Assembly (NCBI GenBank): GCA_963662395.1
Contig: OY759511.1
Coordinates: 2,480,001 to 2,544,000 of the forward strand
Source: JAPOXR01 sp963662395
GTDB taxonomy: Bacteria; Pseudomonadota; Alphaproteobacteria; Rhodobacterales; Rhodobacteraceae
DNA: 64,000 nucleotides
Direction of reading: 5' to 3'
This document shows positions 26,527-36,651 of the stretch, piece by piece; position 1 is the stretch's first letter, and the number at the start of each line of letters is the position of its first letter. Made by a program: the position numbers and the translations under genes. The notes beneath the pieces are model-generated. The model saw nothing but the letters and a program-made list of their open reading frames with translations. It was not told the DNA's origin and made no database searches.

Positions 26527-26801
26527 CCGTGATAATCGCTCCTGCCGACAATCCACAGATTAATACCCGGTTTTCTCACCGGTGTTGCTTCCCCTTGCCC
26601 GCTCCGGCAACGCCGGTGACTGCCGGGGGTGATTCAGATTAAATCGCAGTATTTCAATGGCTTGCGTTGCAAATTATCCTGGTAGCCGCCAAACATCACG
26701 GTATTTCCGGCAAATGCCTGGTCAATTCTCGACATTTCCACAGTCCCAACTACAACAAGATTCATATAAAGATTCTTTTATTGTCGTATTCCGAGAGCGT
26801 G
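26527..26801. other. Candidate replication origin (oriC) region
   Basis: Non-coding gap between divergent maf and hemJ. In Caulobacter and relatives oriC lies between the maf-aroE-coaE-dnaQ-secB block and the hem-rho-mnmE-mnmG-parAB block, which is exactly this junction. Seen in it: two imperfect DnaA boxes (CAATCCACA at 26549, ATTTCCACA at 26734, each 7 of 9 to TTATCCACA), a TTATCC at 26674, three GATTC (GANTC) sites at 26631, 26759 and 26771, and an AT-rich stretch 26755-26792. It is short for an origin and has no perfect DnaA box, so this rests mainly on gene order. Confidence 0.5.
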
Positions 26802-27254
26802 ATGCCGGATATCCTCCCTGTATTCTATCCGTGGCTGAAAGCGGTGCATGTCATCTTTGTCGTCGCCTGGATGGCCGCGCTGCTCTATCTGCCCAGGCTG
26901 TTCTATTACCACCAGCGGGAAACCGCTGCCAATCGCGACATCCAGGATCTGTTTGTCACCATGGAGACCCGCCTCTTGCAGATCATCGCAACGCCGGCCA
27001 TGCTGGGGAGTTGGGTATTCGGGTTGTTGCTGGCCATGACCCCGGGAGTGGTGGAGTGGGGTGTTGGTTGGCCATGGCTGAAGGCAGCCGCCATCCTGGC
27101 CATGAGCTGGTTTCATTTCTGGCTGGCCGGGCGGCGCCGGGAACTCGCGGCAGGAGAATGCCTGGTCAGCGCCAACCGGTTCCGGCTGATGAACGAGATC
27201 CCGTCCATCCTCGTCGTGGTCATCGTGGTCATGGTCATCGTCCGGCCATTCTGA
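26802..27254 (+). CDS. hemJ: Protoporphyrinogen oxidase HemJ
   Basis: 150 residues from the ATG MPDILPVFYPWLKAVHVIFV. About four membrane helices; the early VHVIFVVAWMAALLYLPRLF with a heme-ligand H, a YYHQRE turn, and KAAAILAMSWFHFWLAGRRR mark HemJ (formerly UPF0093). It oxidises protoporphyrinogen IX to protoporphyrin IX in heme synthesis. It normally follows hemE and hemH at this site in alphaproteobacteria; neither is present here. It is first of the rightward genes. Confidence 0.93.
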   Translation: MPDILPVFYPWLKAVHVIFVVAWMAALLYLPRLFYYHQRETAANRDIQDLFVTMETRLLQIIATPAMLGSWVFGLLLAMTPGVVEWGVGWPWLKAAAILAMSWFHFWLAGRRRELAAGECLVSANRFRLMNEIPSILVVVIVVMVIVRPF

Positions 27255-27389
27255 AGGTCGGCAGGAGATTCGTGTTGACATCAGCAGGATTTTGCTGAAA
27301 CCTGCGCCCGTCTGCCATCCGGCACGACATTTTCCGATGATATCGTAATTGAACAGACAGGTTTGTCTGCACGAGGAGCAGGTGATTCC

Positions 27390-28661
27390 ATGACAGAAAA
27401 CCGGATTTCCCTCTCGGATCTGAAGGCCCAGACGCCGACCCAGCTGCTGAACATGGCGGAGGCGTTGGAGATCGAGAACGCGTCGAGCATGCGCAAGGGC
27501 GAGATGATGTTTGCGATCCTGAAGGCCCGCGCCGAGCTTGGAAGCCGGATTTACGGCGAGGGGGTTCTCAGTGTCGCCCAGGACAGGTTTGGCTTCCTTC
27601 GTGCGCCGGAGGCAAACTATCTTCCGGGCCCGGACGACATCTATGTCAGCCCGGAGATGATCCGGACATTCGGATTGCGCACTGGTGCCACGGTTGGCGG
27701 GCAAATCGTCTCTCCGAAGGATCACGAGAAGTATTTCGGCCTGGTCGAGGTCTCCGACATCAATTTTGCCGATCCGGAGACGGCTCGCCAACGTGTGCAT
27801 TTTGACAATTTGACGCCGCTCTATCCGGACCAGAGGCTGCAGATGGAGGTTGACGACCCTACCATCAAGGATTTGTCGATGCGGGTCATCGACCTGGTTG
27901 CGCCGCTGGGCAAGGGGCAGCGCGGCCTGATCGTCGCACCACCGCGGACCGGCAAGACGGTGCTCTTGCAGAACATTGCCCGCTCGATTGCTGCCAACCA
28001 CCCGGAATGCTACCTGATCGTGTTGCTGATCGACGAGCGTCCGGAAGAGGTGACGGACATGCAGCGGAGCGTGAAGGGTGAGGTGATCGCCTCGACCTTC
28101 GACGAACCGGCAGAACGCCATGTCGCGGTGTCGGAAATGGTCATGGAGAAGGCGAAGAGGCTGGTCGAGAGCAAGAAGGATGTTGTCATCCTGCTGGATT
28201 CAATCACCCGCCTTGGCCGAGCCTTCAATGCGTATCTGCCGTCTTCCGGCAAGGTTCTCAGCGGCGGGGTTGATGCCAACGCGTTGCAAAGACCCAAGCG
28301 GTTCTTCGGCGCCGCCCGGAATATCGAGGATGGCGGCTCACTGACCATCATTGCCACGGCGCTGATCGATACCGGCAGCCGGATGGACGAAGTCATCTTC
28401 GAGGAATTCAAGGGTACGGGAAACTCGGAAATCGTTCTTGACCGCAAGGTTGCCGACAAGCGGGTCTTCCCGTCGATGGATATTCTCAAATCGGGAACCC
28501 GCAAGGAAGAATTGCTGGTCTCCAAGCCCGACCTCCAGAAGATGATCGTGCTTCGGCGGGTTCTCAATCCGATGAACACCACGGAAGCCATGGAATTCCT
28601 GCTGCCGAAGCTGAAGGCTTCGAAGTCGAACGCCGACTTCTTCCAATCCATGAACAACTAG
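27390..28661 (+). CDS. rho: Transcription termination factor Rho
   Basis: 423 residues. N-terminal helical Rho_N (SLSDLKAQTPTQLLNMAEAL), RNA-binding cold-shock fold (GEGVLSVAQDRFGFLRAPEA), then the hexameric ATPase: Walker A APPRTGKTVLLQ, Walker B VVILLDSITRLGRAFN, Q-loop SSGKVLSGGVDA and R-loop KGTGNSEIVLDRK. Start chosen after GAGGAGCAGG; a GTG 27 bases earlier is possible. It sits between hemJ and mnmE, its usual place in this class. Confidence 0.96.
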   Translation: MTENRISLSDLKAQTPTQLLNMAEALEIENASSMRKGEMMFAILKARAELGSRIYGEGVLSVAQDRFGFLRAPEANYLPGPDDIYVSPEMIRTFGLRTGATVGGQIVSPKDHEKYFGLVEVSDINFADPETARQRVHFDNLTPLYPDQRLQMEVDDPTIKDLSMRVIDLVAPLGKGQRGLIVAPPRTGKTVLLQNIARSIAANHPECYLIVLLIDERPEEVTDMQRSVKGEVIASTFDEPAERHVAVSEMVMEKAKRLVESKKDVVILLDSITRLGRAFNAYLPSSGKVLSGGVDANALQRPKRFFGAARNIEDGGSLTIIATALIDTGSRMDEVIFEEFKGTGNSEIVLDRKVADKRVFPSMDILKSGTRKEELLVSKPDLQKMIVLRRVLNPMNTTEAMEFLLPKLKASKSNADFFQSMNN

Positions 28662-28700
28662 ACATGGCGCGCAGACCGCCAGGGGATATCGGCCCCGCCA

Positions 28701-29993
28701 ATGGATACGATTTTTGCGCTCTCCACGGTCAGAGGCAAGGCCGGGATATCGGTGGTCCGGATCTCCGGAGCGGAAGCCCGCGCCGCTGCCAGCGCACTTG
28801 GCGGTGAGGTTGCGAAGCCACGCCATGCCGGGCTGAGAGGCCTGGTCGCGGCAACAGGCGAAAGGCTCGACCAGGCAATCGTGATCCGGTTCCCGCGGGG
28901 CGCAAGCTATACCGGCGAAGAGGTCGTCGAGTTGCACCTGCACGGAGGGGTGGCGACCGCCGATGCCGTGTTGCGGGAGCTGGCACGGATGCCGGGCTTG
29001 CGGCAGGCCGAGCCGGGAGAATTCACCCTCCGGGCACTGAAGAACGGCAAGATGAGCCTGACCAGGGTTGAGGGGCTGGTCGATTTGGTCAATGCCGAAA
29101 CCGAAGCGCAGCGCCGTCTGGCCCGCCGCCTGCTTGATGGGGAGCTGGAGGACAGGGCGGGATCATGGCGGCAGGATTTGACCAGGTGCCGGGCATTGCT
29201 GGAAGCGGTGATGGAGTTTGCCGACGAAGACCTGCCAGCCGACACCACTCCGGAGGCGGTCGAATTACTGGTTCGCACGCGGGACTCGATCAACAGGGAG
29301 ATCACGGGTTCGAAAGCGGGGGAACGGGTCCGGGACGGTTTCGAGGTCGCCATCGTCGGGGCTCCGAATGTCGGTAAATCGACGCTGCTCAATCACCTGG
29401 TCGGGCGCGAGGCGGCGATTACCTCGGAATATGCCGGCACGACCCGGGACATCGTCGAGGTTCAGATGGATTTGTCCGGGCTCCCGGTCACGCTACTGGA
29501 CACTGCCGGCATCAGGACCGCTTCCGACCCGGTGGAAAAAATCGGGGTGCAGCGAGCCTTCGACCGGGCACAGGCCGCAGATCTGCGAATTTTTCTCGTT
29601 GATTCGAAAGAGACCAGCAGCGATGGCCTGCTCCCGGTCGAAGGCGACCTGGTCCTGGCAGCCAAGGGCGACCTGCTCCCGGAAGGCACCGCGGCCGCGG
29701 TATCCGGCAAGACCGGCCTGGGAGTTGGCGACATGCTGGCGGCGGTGACCGGACGGCTGGAATCGCTGGCCGGCCTCGCCGGCACCGCCAGCAGGGAGCG
29801 ACACCGGCTGGCCATGACGGCAGCGCTGGACCCGTTGGCGGACGCAATCGACGAAATCGAGGGCAGGGGCAGGATCGAGATTGCCGCTGAAGAGGTTCGC
29901 CTGGCCACGCGTCATCTTGAAACAATGCTCGGGGATATTGACATTGAAGATGTGCTGGACGACCTGTTCGGCAGCCTGTGCATAGGAAAGTAG
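28701..29993 (+). CDS. mnmE: tRNA modification GTPase MnmE
   Basis: 430 residues. N-terminal folate-binding domain (DTIFALSTVRGKAGISVVRI), G domain with G1 GAPNVGKST, G2 TTRD, G3 DTAG and a late KGD-type G4 (AAKGD), and the essential C-terminal CIGK. With MnmG it adds carboxymethylaminomethyl or aminomethyl groups at U34 of certain tRNAs. The stop is one base before the mnmG start. The next gene encodes its partner. Confidence 0.96.
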   Translation: MDTIFALSTVRGKAGISVVRISGAEARAAASALGGEVAKPRHAGLRGLVAATGERLDQAIVIRFPRGASYTGEEVVELHLHGGVATADAVLRELARMPGLRQAEPGEFTLRALKNGKMSLTRVEGLVDLVNAETEAQRRLARRLLDGELEDRAGSWRQDLTRCRALLEAVMEFADEDLPADTTPEAVELLVRTRDSINREITGSKAGERVRDGFEVAIVGAPNVGKSTLLNHLVGREAAITSEYAGTTRDIVEVQMDLSGLPVTLLDTAGIRTASDPVEKIGVQRAFDRAQAADLRIFLVDSKETSSDGLLPVEGDLVLAAKGDLLPEGTAAAVSGKTGLGVGDMLAAVTGRLESLAGLAGTASRERHRLAMTAALDPLADAIDEIEGRGRIEIAAEEVRLATRHLETMLGDIDIEDVLDDLFGSLCIGK

Positions 29994-29994
29994 A

Positions 29995-31872
29995 ATGTTT
30001 CACGTGAAACAATCGGGCTTTGACATCATCGTCATCGGCGGCGGACATGCCGGAATCGAGGCCGCCGCCGCCGCCGCCCGTGCCGGTGGGCGAGTGGCGC
30101 TGGTCACGCTTCGCCTCGACGGAACCGGTGTCATGTCGTGCAATCCGGCGATTGGCGGAGTCGGCAAGGGTCACCTGGTTCGGGAAATCGACGCGCTCGA
30201 TGGCCTGATGGGCCGGCTGGCCGACCAGGCCGGGATCCAGTTCCGGCTATTGAATCGCAGCAAGGGGCCGGCGGTCCAGGGGCCGCGGGCACAGATGGAC
30301 CGTGAGGTCTATCGCCTGCGGGCGCGGGCCGAGCTGGAGTCGAACCGGCTGATCACGATGATCGAAGGCGAAGCGGCTGACCTCGTCATCAGGAACGGAA
30401 GGATTGGCGGCATCGTGCTGGCCGATGATTCCGAGTTGCAGGCGAGCGCGGTGATATTGACCACCGGCACCTTCCTGCGCGGGATGATCCGGCTCGGGGA
30501 GGAAGCAAGGCCCGCCGGACGGGTTGGCGACCGGCCCTCCGTCAGGCTCGCCGAGCGACTCGAATCCCTCGGATTGCCGCTTGGCCGGCTGAAGACCGGA
30601 ACCCCGCCACGGCTCGACGGCCGAAGCATCGACTGGAAAAACCTCGAGGACCAGCCTGGCGACCCGTCGCCGGTCATGCTGTCATTCCTGTCGAAATCCC
30701 CGGCGCTGCCACAGCTATCCTGCGGCATCACCCACACCAACCCGGACACCCACCAGACCATCGGGGCGAACCTGTATCGCTCGGCCGTCTATGGCGGGCA
30801 TTTCGATGGGCTGGGCCCGAGATATTGTCCATCAATCGAGGACAAGATCGTCCGGTTCCCGCAAAAGACCTCCCACCAGATCTTCCTTGAGCCGGAAGGG
30901 CTTGATGACCACACGGTCTACCCCAACGGCATTTCGACCTCGTTGCCGGCTGAAACCCAGGCGGAATTCGTGAACACGATTGCCGGCCTCGAGAATGCCG
31001 AAATCCTGCAACCCGGCTACGCAATCGAATATGATTATGTCGATCCGAAATCACTGCGAGCAACACTGGAGTTGCCGGAGATCCCGGGACTTTACCTCGC
31101 CGGACAGATCAACGGGACAACCGGGTATGAAGAGGCAGCCGCCCAGGGAATGGTGGCCGGAATCAACGCCGCCCGCCAGACCCAGGGGCTGGAGGAGGTG
31201 ATCTTTTCCCGAGCAGAATCCTATATCGGGGTCATGATTGACGACTTGACCAGCCGCGGTGTCAGCGAGCCCTACCGGATGTTCACCTCCCGCGCCGAGT
31301 ACCGGCTGTCGCTGCGGGCGGACAATGCCGATCAGCGCCTCACCCCGGTGGCCATGGAGCTCGGTATCGTATCGGAAGACAGGAAGAGACTATTCGAGGA
31401 GAAGCAGCAGGGCCTGGTGGCCGGGAGGGCGCAGTTGACCCGGCTTGGCATGACACCATCCGAGGCCGGTCGTCACGGCATCCGCATGGCGGCTGACGGC
31501 ATCCGCAGGAATGGAATCGACCTGCTGGCTTTCCCGGATGTAACCGTGGAGCGACTGGCGCAAATCTGGCCGGAGCTGGACTCGATCGAGGAAAACACGG
31601 CCCGCCAGATCGAATGCGATGCGATATACGGCAAGTATATCCTTCAACAACAACGCAGCATACGGGAGTTGCTCAGGGACGAGGGAAAGCGAATACCCGC
31701 CGACCTCGACTACCGGACGATTTCGGGGCTGTCTGGTGAGTTGATGGAGAAATTGCAGGCAGCCAGGCCGGAGACGCTGGGCCATGCAGGCCGCATGGAA
31801 GGAATGACACCACCAGCACTGGCCCTCATACTGGCGACAATCCGGTTGGCAGAGCGGCAACAAGCGGCGTGA
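29995..31872 (+). CDS. mnmG: tRNA uridine modification enzyme MnmG (GidA)
   Basis: 625 residues. FAD-binding IIVIGGGHAGIEAAAAAARA at residues 10-30, MSCNPAIGGVGKGHLVREID, GTPPRLDGRSIDW, and CGITHTNPDTHQTI, then the C-terminal helical domain that contacts MnmE. It supplies the flavin step in U34 modification. The start codon is followed at once by a parS palindrome, so the first residues MFHVKQ are dictated by the ParB site. Its stop overlaps rsmG. Confidence 0.97.
   Translation: MFHVKQSGFDIIVIGGGHAGIEAAAAAARAGGRVALVTLRLDGTGVMSCNPAIGGVGKGHLVREIDALDGLMGRLADQAGIQFRLLNRSKGPAVQGPRAQMDREVYRLRARAELESNRLITMIEGEAADLVIRNGRIGGIVLADDSELQASAVILTTGTFLRGMIRLGEEARPAGRVGDRPSVRLAERLESLGLPLGRLKTGTPPRLDGRSIDWKNLEDQPGDPSPVMLSFLSKSPALPQLSCGITHTNPDTHQTIGANLYRSAVYGGHFDGLGPRYCPSIEDKIVRFPQKTSHQIFLEPEGLDDHTVYPNGISTSLPAETQAEFVNTIAGLENAEILQPGYAIEYDYVDPKSLRATLELPEIPGLYLAGQINGTTGYEEAAAQGMVAGINAARQTQGLEEVIFSRAESYIGVMIDDLTSRGVSEPYRMFTSRAEYRLSLRADNADQRLTPVAMELGIVSEDRKRLFEEKQQGLVAGRAQLTRLGMTPSEAGRHGIRMAADGIRRNGIDLLAFPDVTVERLAQIWPELDSIEENTARQIECDAIYGKYILQQQRSIRELLRDEGKRIPADLDYRTISGLSGELMEKLQAARPETLGHAGRMEGMTPPALALILATIRLAERQQAA
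29996..30011. promoter_or_regulatory. parS site (ParB-binding palindrome)
   Basis: TGTTTCACGTGAAACA, a perfect 16-base match to the standard chromosomal parS. It covers all but the first base of the mnmG start codon and the next five codons. parAB lies 2.5 kb downstream. Confidence 0.95.
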
Positions 31873-32504
31873 TGGTAGAGCTTGTCGGGCAGGAGAAAAC
31901 CCCGGGCGAGGAAAATGTTTCACGTGAAACAATTTCGAAGTTCCGCGTATTTTCCGAACTGTTGAAGAAATGGAACCCGGTGGCGGGTCTGGTTTCCCCG
32001 GCAAGCCTTGACCAGCTATGGGATCGGCACATTCTCGACTCGGCCCAGATCCTGGAAGTTGCACCGCCAGGAATCCGAAAATGGCTCGATATCGGCAGCG
32101 GTGGTGGCTTCCCGGGGCTGGTTGTTGCCATCATGGCCGCCGAGCGGCGCCCGGAAATCAACGTCGTGCTGGTGGACAGCAACCGGAGAAAATGCGATTT
32201 CCTGTCGGAAGCGTGCAGGCAGACCGGAACAGAGGCGCAGGTATTGAACATTCGAGCGGAGCAGCTTGATCCCCAGAATGCCGATGTGGTGAGCGCCAGG
32301 GCGGTGGCGCCATTGCCCGGTTTGCTATCCCTGGCCAGCCGGCATCTCGCCGAGGGCGGGCTCTGCGTATTTCCGAAGGGGTCGGGATACAGGGACGAAC
32401 TGGCCGCGGCCCGCAAGAGTTGGAGCTTCACGGTCGAGCCCGTTCCCAGCCGGACGGACGGCAAGGGAAGAATCCTGTTGATCAGGAGTATCGCCAATGG
32501 CTGA
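31872..32504 (+). CDS. rsmG: 16S rRNA m7G527 methyltransferase RsmG (GidB)
   Basis: 210 residues from the ATG overlapping the mnmG stop (GTG at 31869 is an alternative). SAM-binding motif WLDIGSGGGFPGLVVAIMA near residue 75 and VLVDSNRRKCDFL next. It methylates G527 of 16S rRNA; loss gives low-level streptomycin resistance in other bacteria. The N-terminal ENVSRETISKF is encoded by a second parS. The gene ends eight bases inside parA. Confidence 0.95.
   Translation: MVELVGQEKTPGEENVSRETISKFRVFSELLKKWNPVAGLVSPASLDQLWDRHILDSAQILEVAPPGIRKWLDIGSGGGFPGLVVAIMAAERRPEINVVLVDSNRRKCDFLSEACRQTGTEAQVLNIRAEQLDPQNADVVSARAVAPLPGLLSLASRHLAEGGLCVFPKGSGYRDELAAARKSWSFTVEPVPSRTDGKGRILLIRSIANG
31916..31931. promoter_or_regulatory. 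Second parS site, inside rsmG
   Basis: A second exact TGTTTCACGTGAAACA, inside the rsmG coding region and encoding part of NVSRET. It lies 1.9 kb from the first site and 0.6 kb before parA. Confidence 0.95.
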
Positions 32505-33306
32505 CCAGCAACCTGAAACAGCAATCTGCCGGATCATTTCGGTTGCCAATCAGAAAGGTGGCGTTGGCAAGACCACGACCACGATCAATCTGGGTGCCGC
32601 GCTGGCGGCGCTTGGCCTCCGAGTGCTGATTGTTGATACGGACCCACAGGGAAATGCATCGACCGGGCTCGGCGCCGCGTCCGGCAGTCGTACACGAACC
32701 ACCAAGGATCTGCTGGAGGGAACGGCCATTGCCGGCGAATGCGCAATGCCCACCGCCATCCCCGATCTGCTGCTGCTTGCATCATCGACCGAACTCAATT
32801 CCGCAGATATCGAGATGGCTGGCCATTCCCGTCGGGCATTTTTCATGAAGGATGCACTTGCCAGGAGCAACCTGGCAGAAGCAGGCTTCGATTACGTGCT
32901 GGTTGATTGTCCGCCCTCGCTCAACTTGCTGACGGTCAACGCCATCGTGGCATCCGAATCTATCCTGGTTCCCCTGCAGGCAGAATTCTTTGCGCTCGAG
33001 GGGCTGTCGCAGCTGGCCATGTCGGTGAAGGAGATCAGGAACAGCGTTCACCCGAACCTCTTCATCGACGGTGTCCTGCTGACAATGGTTGACCGACGCA
33101 ACAATCTTTGCCGGCAGGTCGAAAGGGATGCCAGGGAGCATTTGGGCGAATTGCTCATGAAGACAACGATCCCGCGCAGCGTGCGACTGAGCGAGGCACC
33201 TTCCCACGGGCTCCCGGCGATTTCCTATGCACGCAGCTCTCCCGGCAGCATGGCCTACAGGGAGGCAGCCAGGGAATTGCTGGAGCGGGAAGGCAGGAGA
33301 ATCTGA
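32497..33306 (+). CDS. parA: Chromosome partitioning ATPase ParA
   Basis: 269 residues. Deviant Walker A SVANQKGGVGKTTTTINLGA, ADTDPQGNAS-type (VDTDPQGNASTGLG), and FDYVLVDCPPSLNLLTVNA. ParA forms a DNA-bound gradient that pulls ParB-parS complexes apart during segregation. It is a chromosomal type, without the plasmid-type N-terminal DNA-binding domain. Overlaps rsmG by eight bases and is followed after 13 bases by parB. Confidence 0.96.
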   Translation: MADQQPETAICRIISVANQKGGVGKTTTTINLGAALAALGLRVLIVDTDPQGNASTGLGAASGSRTRTTKDLLEGTAIAGECAMPTAIPDLLLLASSTELNSADIEMAGHSRRAFFMKDALARSNLAEAGFDYVLVDCPPSLNLLTVNAIVASESILVPLQAEFFALEGLSQLAMSVKEIRNSVHPNLFIDGVLLTMVDRRNNLCRQVERDAREHLGELLMKTTIPRSVRLSEAPSHGLPAISYARSSPGSMAYREAARELLEREGRRI

Positions 33307-33319
33307 CAAGGACATGGTG

Positions 33320-34225
33320 ATGAGCAACGGGAATGAACGAAAACACCTGGGCAGGGGGCTGTCCTCGCTGCTTGGCGACAGGGAGTCCGAAACCGCAAAC
33401 CCTTCACCGGCCGGGAACCAGTACGGTCACCTGGCTCCGATTGAAATGCTCAGGTCAAACCCGCAACAACCGCGCCGCGACTTCGACCCGGACGAACTGG
33501 CCGAGCTGGCAGCATCCATAAAGTCGTCGGGAATCATCCAGCCAATCCTGGTCCGGCCGGACCAGGAGCATGGGGGCCACTATGTCATTGTCGCCGGCGA
33601 GCGGCGCTGGCGAGCCGCGCAGTTGGTACAGCTGCATGAGGTTCCGATCGTGGTGCGGGATTTGTCCGACAGCGAAAGCCTGGAAATCGCACTGATCGAG
33701 AACATCCAGAGGCAGGACCTCAACCCGATGGAGGAAGCCCGCGCCTATCGCCTCCTGATGGATCAATTCGGACACACCCAGGAACAACTCTCGGATTCGC
33801 TGGGAAAGTCGCGCAGCGCCATTGCCAATCTCCTGCGGTTGTTGACCTTGCCGGAGGAGGTGCAGGAGATGGTGCGCACCGGTCAGCTGTCATCGGGACA
33901 TGCCAGGGCGTTGGTGGGTTCGGAGGACCCGGCTGGCCTGGCCAGGCAGGTGGTCAACCTTCACCTCTCGGTTCGCCAGACCGAGGGCCTGGTCAGGAAG
34001 GCGGGCGAACGGGCCGCGGAGCCGGTTGCCAGGCGAACCAAGGACGCCGATACCAGGGTCTTGGAATCCGGCCTGTCTGCTGCGCTTGGCACCAAGGTCA
34101 CCCTCGACCTTTCCCGCAGCGGCGACAGCGGCAGGATTGTCGTGAAATTCAAGGATCTGGGTCAACTCGACCAACTGTGCAACCTCATCAACCGGGCTGG
34201 CGCCGATCTGCACCGGACCGAATGA
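33320..34225 (+). CDS. parB: Chromosome partitioning protein ParB
   Basis: 301 residues from the second of two ATGs, which is better spaced from AAGGA. N-terminal LGRGLSSLLGD is the ParA-stimulating motif; the CTPase/clamp domain carries VAGERRWRAAQL and ALIENIQRQDLNPMEEA; then a helix-turn-helix (QEQLSDSLGKSRSAIANLLR) that reads parS, and a C-terminal dimer domain. Two parS sites in the window are its targets. Converges with the DUF934 gene across 15 bases. Confidence 0.95.
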   Translation: MSNGNERKHLGRGLSSLLGDRESETANPSPAGNQYGHLAPIEMLRSNPQQPRRDFDPDELAELAASIKSSGIIQPILVRPDQEHGGHYVIVAGERRWRAAQLVQLHEVPIVVRDLSDSESLEIALIENIQRQDLNPMEEARAYRLLMDQFGHTQEQLSDSLGKSRSAIANLLRLLTLPEEVQEMVRTGQLSSGHARALVGSEDPAGLARQVVNLHLSVRQTEGLVRKAGERAAEPVARRTKDADTRVLESGLSAALGTKVTLDLSRSGDSGRIVVKFKDLGQLDQLCNLINRAGADLHRTE

Positions 34226-34240
34226 GCAACCGGCAACCCG

Positions 34241-34669
34241 TCAGCCGCTCCGAAGCAGGTGTCGCTGATAGTCCCCGGATTTCCAGGCGGATTTGGCCAG
34301 CCAGTGGGGCTCCGGCTGCCGGACTGCCATCAACTCGTCAATGACAACCTCATCGAAGCCGCTGCGGCGGGCCTGTGGATACTGATCGGAAATGAGATGG
34401 CCAGTTGCACCAAGACGGCCCTGATAGCCGAGTTGACGCAGACGGACCGCCAGGCTGAAACCGCGACCGTCGTCAAAACTCGGGAACCGGATCCGGATCG
34501 CCGAAATCCATGGAAAATACACCGGCAATTCGGCCGGATCGACATCACTCTCGAGCATCAGTGGTACAGGAGACTCGACGCCCCTGGCCAGCCTGTCGAG
34601 GGTGAAGAACTCCACCGGACCAAGATCGTCCGGATGGAATCCGTTATCATGAACCAGAACATGCATCAT
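34241..34669 (-). CDS. DUF934 protein of the sulfite reductase cluster
   Basis: 142 residues. Features of DUF934: LPVYFPWISAIRIRFPSFDDGRGFS, then VRLRQLGYQGRLGATGHLI and FDEV. The family almost always lies next to cysI or cysH in proteobacteria and is annotated as an oxidoreductase, but its biochemistry is not established. It follows cysI by 11 bases, so it is the last gene of the cysG-DUF2849-cysI-DUF934 operon. Confidence 0.9.
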   Translation of the reverse strand: MMHVLVHDNGFHPDDLGPVEFFTLDRLARGVESPVPLMLESDVDPAELPVYFPWISAIRIRFPSFDDGRGFSLAVRLRQLGYQGRLGATGHLISDQYPQARRSGFDEVVIDELMAVRQPEPHWLAKSAWKSGDYQRHLLRSG

Positions 34670-34679
34670 CGGACCTCCC

Positions 34680-36333
<1,654 letters not shown>

Positions 36334-36347
<14 letters not shown>

Positions 36348-36651
36348 GTGTCCGCTCGGCCTGCTTTCCATGAAAATAGTTTGATGGTCCCGTGGCGCGG
36401 AAACTCTCGCGGAAGTGAAGCGGCTTCGGCTTTCCCTGCTCGTCTGGCCCGGCATCGGCGAGGTAGGCCCCGACATGGATGTCCCGCCACCCATCGACCA
36501 CAGCCAGCACGCGTTCAGCCTCCTCCTGGTCGTGAAACAGGCGGGCGCGGCCGATCTCACGGGTCCAGCTGTCGTCATCGGCCAGGTAGATGACATCCCC
36601 CAGCATCAAATCATTGGTGGTAATGATTTTCGGCGTGAATTTCCGCGGCAT
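36334..36651 (-). CDS. DUF2849 small protein
   Basis: 105 residues (MPRKFTPKIITTNDLMLGDV, then WTREIGRARLFHDQEEAERV and HFRESFRATGPSNYF). DUF2849 proteins occur between cysG and cysI in alphaproteobacteria; function is unknown. Its start overlaps the cysG stop and its end overlaps the cysI start by 14 bases, so it is co-translated with both. Confidence 0.9.
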
